A stretch of DNA of 64,000 nucleotides from Candidatus Saccharimonadota bacterium (GTDB lineage Bacteria > Patescibacteriota > Saccharimonadia > Saccharimonadales > Saccharimonadaceae), in NCBI GenBank assembly GCA_030537075.1, contig JAUNOS010000002.1, forward strand, positions 126,359 to 190,358, given 5' to 3'. Within the stretch, counting starts at the first letter, position 1; each line of letters starts with the position of its first letter. Position numbers and translations under genes: made by a program. Positions 61,501 through 64,000 of this stretch are shown piece by piece. The notes beneath the pieces are model-generated. The model did no database searches, was not told the origin of the DNA, and saw nothing but the letters and a program-made list of their open reading frames with translations.

Positions 61501-63629
61501 GTCTCACCTCCCAGCTGCTGCTTGTGCAAATACGCATACAACCCATTCTTTTTGAGCAGTGCCTGCGGCGTGCCATATTCCACCAACTGGCCACGATCAA
61601 TCGCCATAATTTTATCGACTGATTTTAGTGTCGAAAGCCGATGGGCAATAATAATCACAGTACGTCCAGCAGTAATATGTGTGAGATTTTGCTGGATGAT
61701 GTTTTCTGATTCGTAATCCAGCGCCGACGTGGCTTCATCAAAAATGAGAATCTTTGGATCGTGTAGTAATGCCCGAGCAATGGCAATACGCTGCTTCTGT
61801 CCACCGCTGAGGCCTTCGCCCTTTTCGCCCACCATCGTATCATAACCTTCGGGTAGCTCAGAAATAAATTCATGTGCCCCAGCAATTTTCGCCACCCGCA
61901 CAATGTCATCCATACTGCTGCTTGGCACGTGCACGGCGATATTATCCCGAATCGACGCGTTGAACAAAAAGTTTTCTTGCAAGACCACGCCAATTTGCCG
62001 CCGCAACCAGCTTGGATCGGTCGTCGCAATATCTACGCCATCAATTAAAATCTTGCCTGATTCTGGCACGTATAGTCGCTGTAATAATTTTGAGATGGTG
62101 CTTTTGCCCGAACCGCTGCGACCAACCACGCCAACCACCGTGCCCGGGCGAATACCAAACGACACATCACGGATGATTTCAGGACTATCCGGTGCATAGC
62201 GAAACCGTACGTGCTCAAATCGCACATCGCCCTTGATTGACGGTAAACGAGATTTGCTTGGGTCAAGCGTTGGCTCTGGCTTAGTGTTAAATATATCGCC
62301 GAGTCGCTTCATCGAAATACTGGTTTGCTGAAAATCTTGCCACGATTGCACCAAGCGTAGTACCGGCCCGCTAACTCGCCCACTCAGCATCCGAAAGGCA
62401 ATCAGCCCGCCAATCGTCAAACTGCCCGCCATCACCATATGGGCACCAACCCATAAAATGGCGATGTCAAACAATTTTTGAATCAGCTGCCCAAGTGCCC
62501 CGGCATTGCCTGACAGCAGCTGCGTTTTATAATTTGCCCGCACATAATTACTCAGCCGTCCCTCCCAATTTTTCTGCAACTGCGGCTCTAAAGCAAACGA
62601 TTTAATGGTTTGTGCACCCGTAATCGATTCCACTAAATACGACTGCGACTCAGCGCCGGTATTAAACTTTTCATCCAGGCGATGCCGCAAAAGCGGCGTA
62701 ATAATCCCAGACAAAATCGCAAACACCGGCAAACTCCCCAGCACCACCCAAGTGAGCGTCGGGCTATAAAACAGCATGACGATGATATACACAAACATAA
62801 AACAAATATCGATGAGCGTGGTCATCGGCGTGCCGGTCAAGAAGGCGCGGATTCGTTCCAGCTCCAATACGCGCGCCGTCGTATCGCCGACTCGACGCGT
62901 CTCAAAATACCGAAGCGGCAAGGCAAACAAATGCCGAAACAGCCGTGAACTTAAAATCACATCAATCCGGCTGGTAGTGTGCGTGAAAATATAGTTTCGG
63001 GCGATGCCAAGCATACCTTCAAATAGTGCGATAATCACCAAACCGCCGACAATAACGTCCAACGTCGAGACGCTGTGGTGAGCCAAGGCTTTGTCGATGA
63101 CGACTTGCGTTAAGATCGGTGTGAAAATACCGATGATTTGCACGACGAGCGCCGCGAGGAGCACTTGCAGCAACGGCTTTTTGTACTTGATGATGGTCGG
63201 AATAAACCACTTGAGGTTAAACTTTCGGTCCGCTTCTTTCCAAAAACGCGGTGTCATCAGCACCGCTCGTCCAGTCCATTTTTTCTGGAAATCTTTGGCG
63301 GTCAGTACCTTTGGCGGCGTCCCGTCGGGCATCAGCATCAGCAGTTTACCACCCTGGATTTGCGCCAACACGGCGAATTTCTCTTTCTTGACGCCGACAA
63401 TCAGTGGCGTTGGTAGCTTTTGTAGCTGAGAAAACTTTACGTTCGCCGCCCGCGCCTTGAGCTTGAGCGAATGAGCCGCCCGCAACATATCCGCCTCGCT
63501 CATACCAACCTTCGGATCGATAGCCAGGGCATGCGAAATCTGCTGCGGATCAGCCGGCAATCCATGAAAATGTGCCACCGTCACAAAACAGTAGAGACCA
63601 GGGTCGAGTTTTTTCTGCGCTTTTGTCAC
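61497..63629 (-). CDS. Type I secretion ABC transporter with inactive C39-like domain (HlyB family)
   Basis: A 710-residue transporter. The N-terminal peptidase C39-like domain (about 8-125) reads LDPGLYCFVTVAHFHG where active C39 enzymes have a catalytic cysteine before the Gly; the position is proline here, so the domain is probably the non-cleaving HlyB-type chaperone. Six helices and an ATPase follow with Walker A GRSGSGKST (about 500), LSGGQKQR (about 607) and Walker B ILIFDEATSALD. The start is GTG. It overlaps the HlyD gene by four bases. Confidence 0.93.
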   Translation of the reverse strand: MTKAQKKLDPGLYCFVTVAHFHGLPADPQQISHALAIDPKVGMSEADMLRAAHSLKLKARAANVKFSQLQKLPTPLIVGVKKEKFAVLAQIQGGKLLMLMPDGTPPKVLTAKDFQKKWTGRAVLMTPRFWKEADRKFNLKWFIPTIIKYKKPLLQVLLAALVVQIIGIFTPILTQVVIDKALAHHSVSTLDVIVGGLVIIALFEGMLGIARNYIFTHTTSRIDVILSSRLFRHLFALPLRYFETRRVGDTTARVLELERIRAFLTGTPMTTLIDICFMFVYIIVMLFYSPTLTWVVLGSLPVFAILSGIITPLLRHRLDEKFNTGAESQSYLVESITGAQTIKSFALEPQLQKNWEGRLSNYVRANYKTQLLSGNAGALGQLIQKLFDIAILWVGAHMVMAGSLTIGGLIAFRMLSGRVSGPVLRLVQSWQDFQQTSISMKRLGDIFNTKPEPTLDPSKSRLPSIKGDVRFEHVRFRYAPDSPEIIRDVSFGIRPGTVVGVVGRSGSGKSTISKLLQRLYVPESGKILIDGVDIATTDPSWLRRQIGVVLQENFLFNASIRDNIAVHVPSSSMDDIVRVAKIAGAHEFISELPEGYDTMVGEKGEGLSGGQKQRIAIARALLHDPKILIFDEATSALDYESENIIQQNLTHITAGRTVIIIAHRLSTLKSVDKIMAIDRGQLVEYGTPQALLKKNGLYAYLHKQQLGGET

Positions 63630-63696
63630 AACACCATATCACTTACTCCCACCTCGGTTTTCACTAGTGTAGCAAAACCTACGCCTCAGCCAAAGC

Positions 63697-64000
63697 TTAA
63701 GCAGTTGGGACAGTCCAGTATTCCTGGACGATCGATCTTACTTGATCGGGACGCTCGGATAGCCCCTGCTCCCATGATAGGCCAGTATCCCTGCGGAAGC
63801 TTGCCATAGCCTGAATGAGGCTCTCGACTTGTGTATGTGCCATAGTACGGCCATTAGCATCTGTAAAGACTTCAATTTTATTCCGATTGTTATAATACCA
63901 GTCACTTACCGTCACTGCATCTGTCGTACTATGCGCCCGTATTCTCAAACCATAATTTGTTCGCTCAAAGATAAGCCTGTCCGCCGCATAACCAAGTCGC
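63697..64000 (-). CDS. C-terminus of an RTX-type (hemolysin-related) secreted protein, cut by right edge
   Basis: The frame is open from the TAA at 63697 to the window edge (101 codons). The visible text is the T1SS C-terminal domain: RLGYAADRLIFERTNYGLRI, then TTDAVTVSDWYYNNRNKIEV, FTDANGRTMAHTQVESLIQA and MASF. This is the HCBP-related block that follows RTX repeats in exported Ca-binding proteins. A TTG at 63948 would give an 83-residue protein, but the domain starts before it, so I read it as the end of a larger gene. It lies 67 bases upstream of the HlyB gene and is its likely substrate. Confidence 0.85.
   Translation of the reverse strand, partial: RLGYAADRLIFERTNYGLRIRAHSTTDAVTVSDWYYNNRNKIEVFTDANGRTMAHTQVESLIQAMASFRRDTGLSWEQGLSERPDQVRSIVQEYWTVPTA

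Noticed and set aside
1..64000. CRISPR arrays, tRNA or rRNA genes.
   Set aside because: No regularly spaced repeats were seen, and the short intergenic gaps show no tRNA cloverleaf elements or rRNA sequence.

Overview
This window comes from a member of Candidatus Saccharibacteria (TM7), a Patescibacteria/CPR lineage. The grounds are compact gene packing, many 1- to 8-base overlaps, short or trimmed versions of universal proteins (UvrC about 508 aa, AlaRS about 633 aa without its C-terminal domain), a PilM/FtsA-like gene beside a gp47-like membrane protein, monoderm-type cell-wall genes (LADTG-anchored surface proteins, Rpf/G5/DUF348 proteins, LysM-CHAP, MltG), and UGA used as stop, which argues against Gracilibacteria/Absconditabacteria. 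The genus cannot be named from the sequence alone. No rRNA, tRNA, CRISPR, IS element or prophage was found. The window looks like ordinary chromosome with accessory surface and secretion genes.

Layout. 1-4250 (minus): edge-truncated oligopeptide-binding protein, secG, a small membrane protein, a prepilin and uvrC. 4358-5308 (plus): an Excalibur-domain surface protein. 5386-13688 (mostly minus): small stress and regulatory genes (VOC, AraC, XRE plus membrane partner, msrA/msrB, TspO-like, serine hydrolase, AlkD-like, CcdA and a thioredoxin-like protein). 13704-16340: NodB deacetylase, cupin and peptide deformylase. 16555-20092 (plus): a tandem heterodimeric ABC exporter. 20141-26345: rplY, DedA, uvrA and exonuclease I. 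26403-27950: LADTG surface protein. 28075-35438 (minus): obg, LysM-CHAP, mltG, yqgF, gp47-like and PilM/FtsA-like. 35516-36529 (plus): an unknown protein. 36510-45139 (minus): alaS, a 1069-residue LRR/FIVAR-like LADTG protein, rpsP, mnmA, DUF218 and cysteine desulfurase. 45152-60105 (minus): unknowns, tatD, metG, pgeF-like, rsmA, two G5/DUF348 wall proteins, uvrD, an acidic tail-anchored protein, tpiA-pgk-pyk and a GH5 glucanase-like protein. 60160-64000 (minus): HlyD, HlyB and the C-terminus of an RTX-type exported protein running off the right edge.

How the genes work together. UvrA, UvrC and UvrD make up most of nucleotide excision repair. Cysteine desulfurase and MnmA supply tRNA 2-thiouridine. 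pyk-pgk-tpiA is a lower-glycolysis operon. CcdA, the thioredoxin-like protein and MsrA/B suggest extracytoplasmic thiol and methionine redox control. The LADTG proteins, the G5/Rpf proteins and the type I secretion cluster are the likely host-contact surface.

The strongest structural theme is promoter placement. Many monocistronic or operon-leading genes have a -10 hexamer (TATAAT or TATACT, often extended TGn) only 6-9 bases before the start codon and no Shine-Dalgarno, which predicts leaderless mRNAs. Operon-internal and secreted-protein genes keep good SD sequences. The most interesting single locus is the type I secretion cluster with its RTX-like substrate at the right edge. All functional calls are from motif reading; no database search was run.
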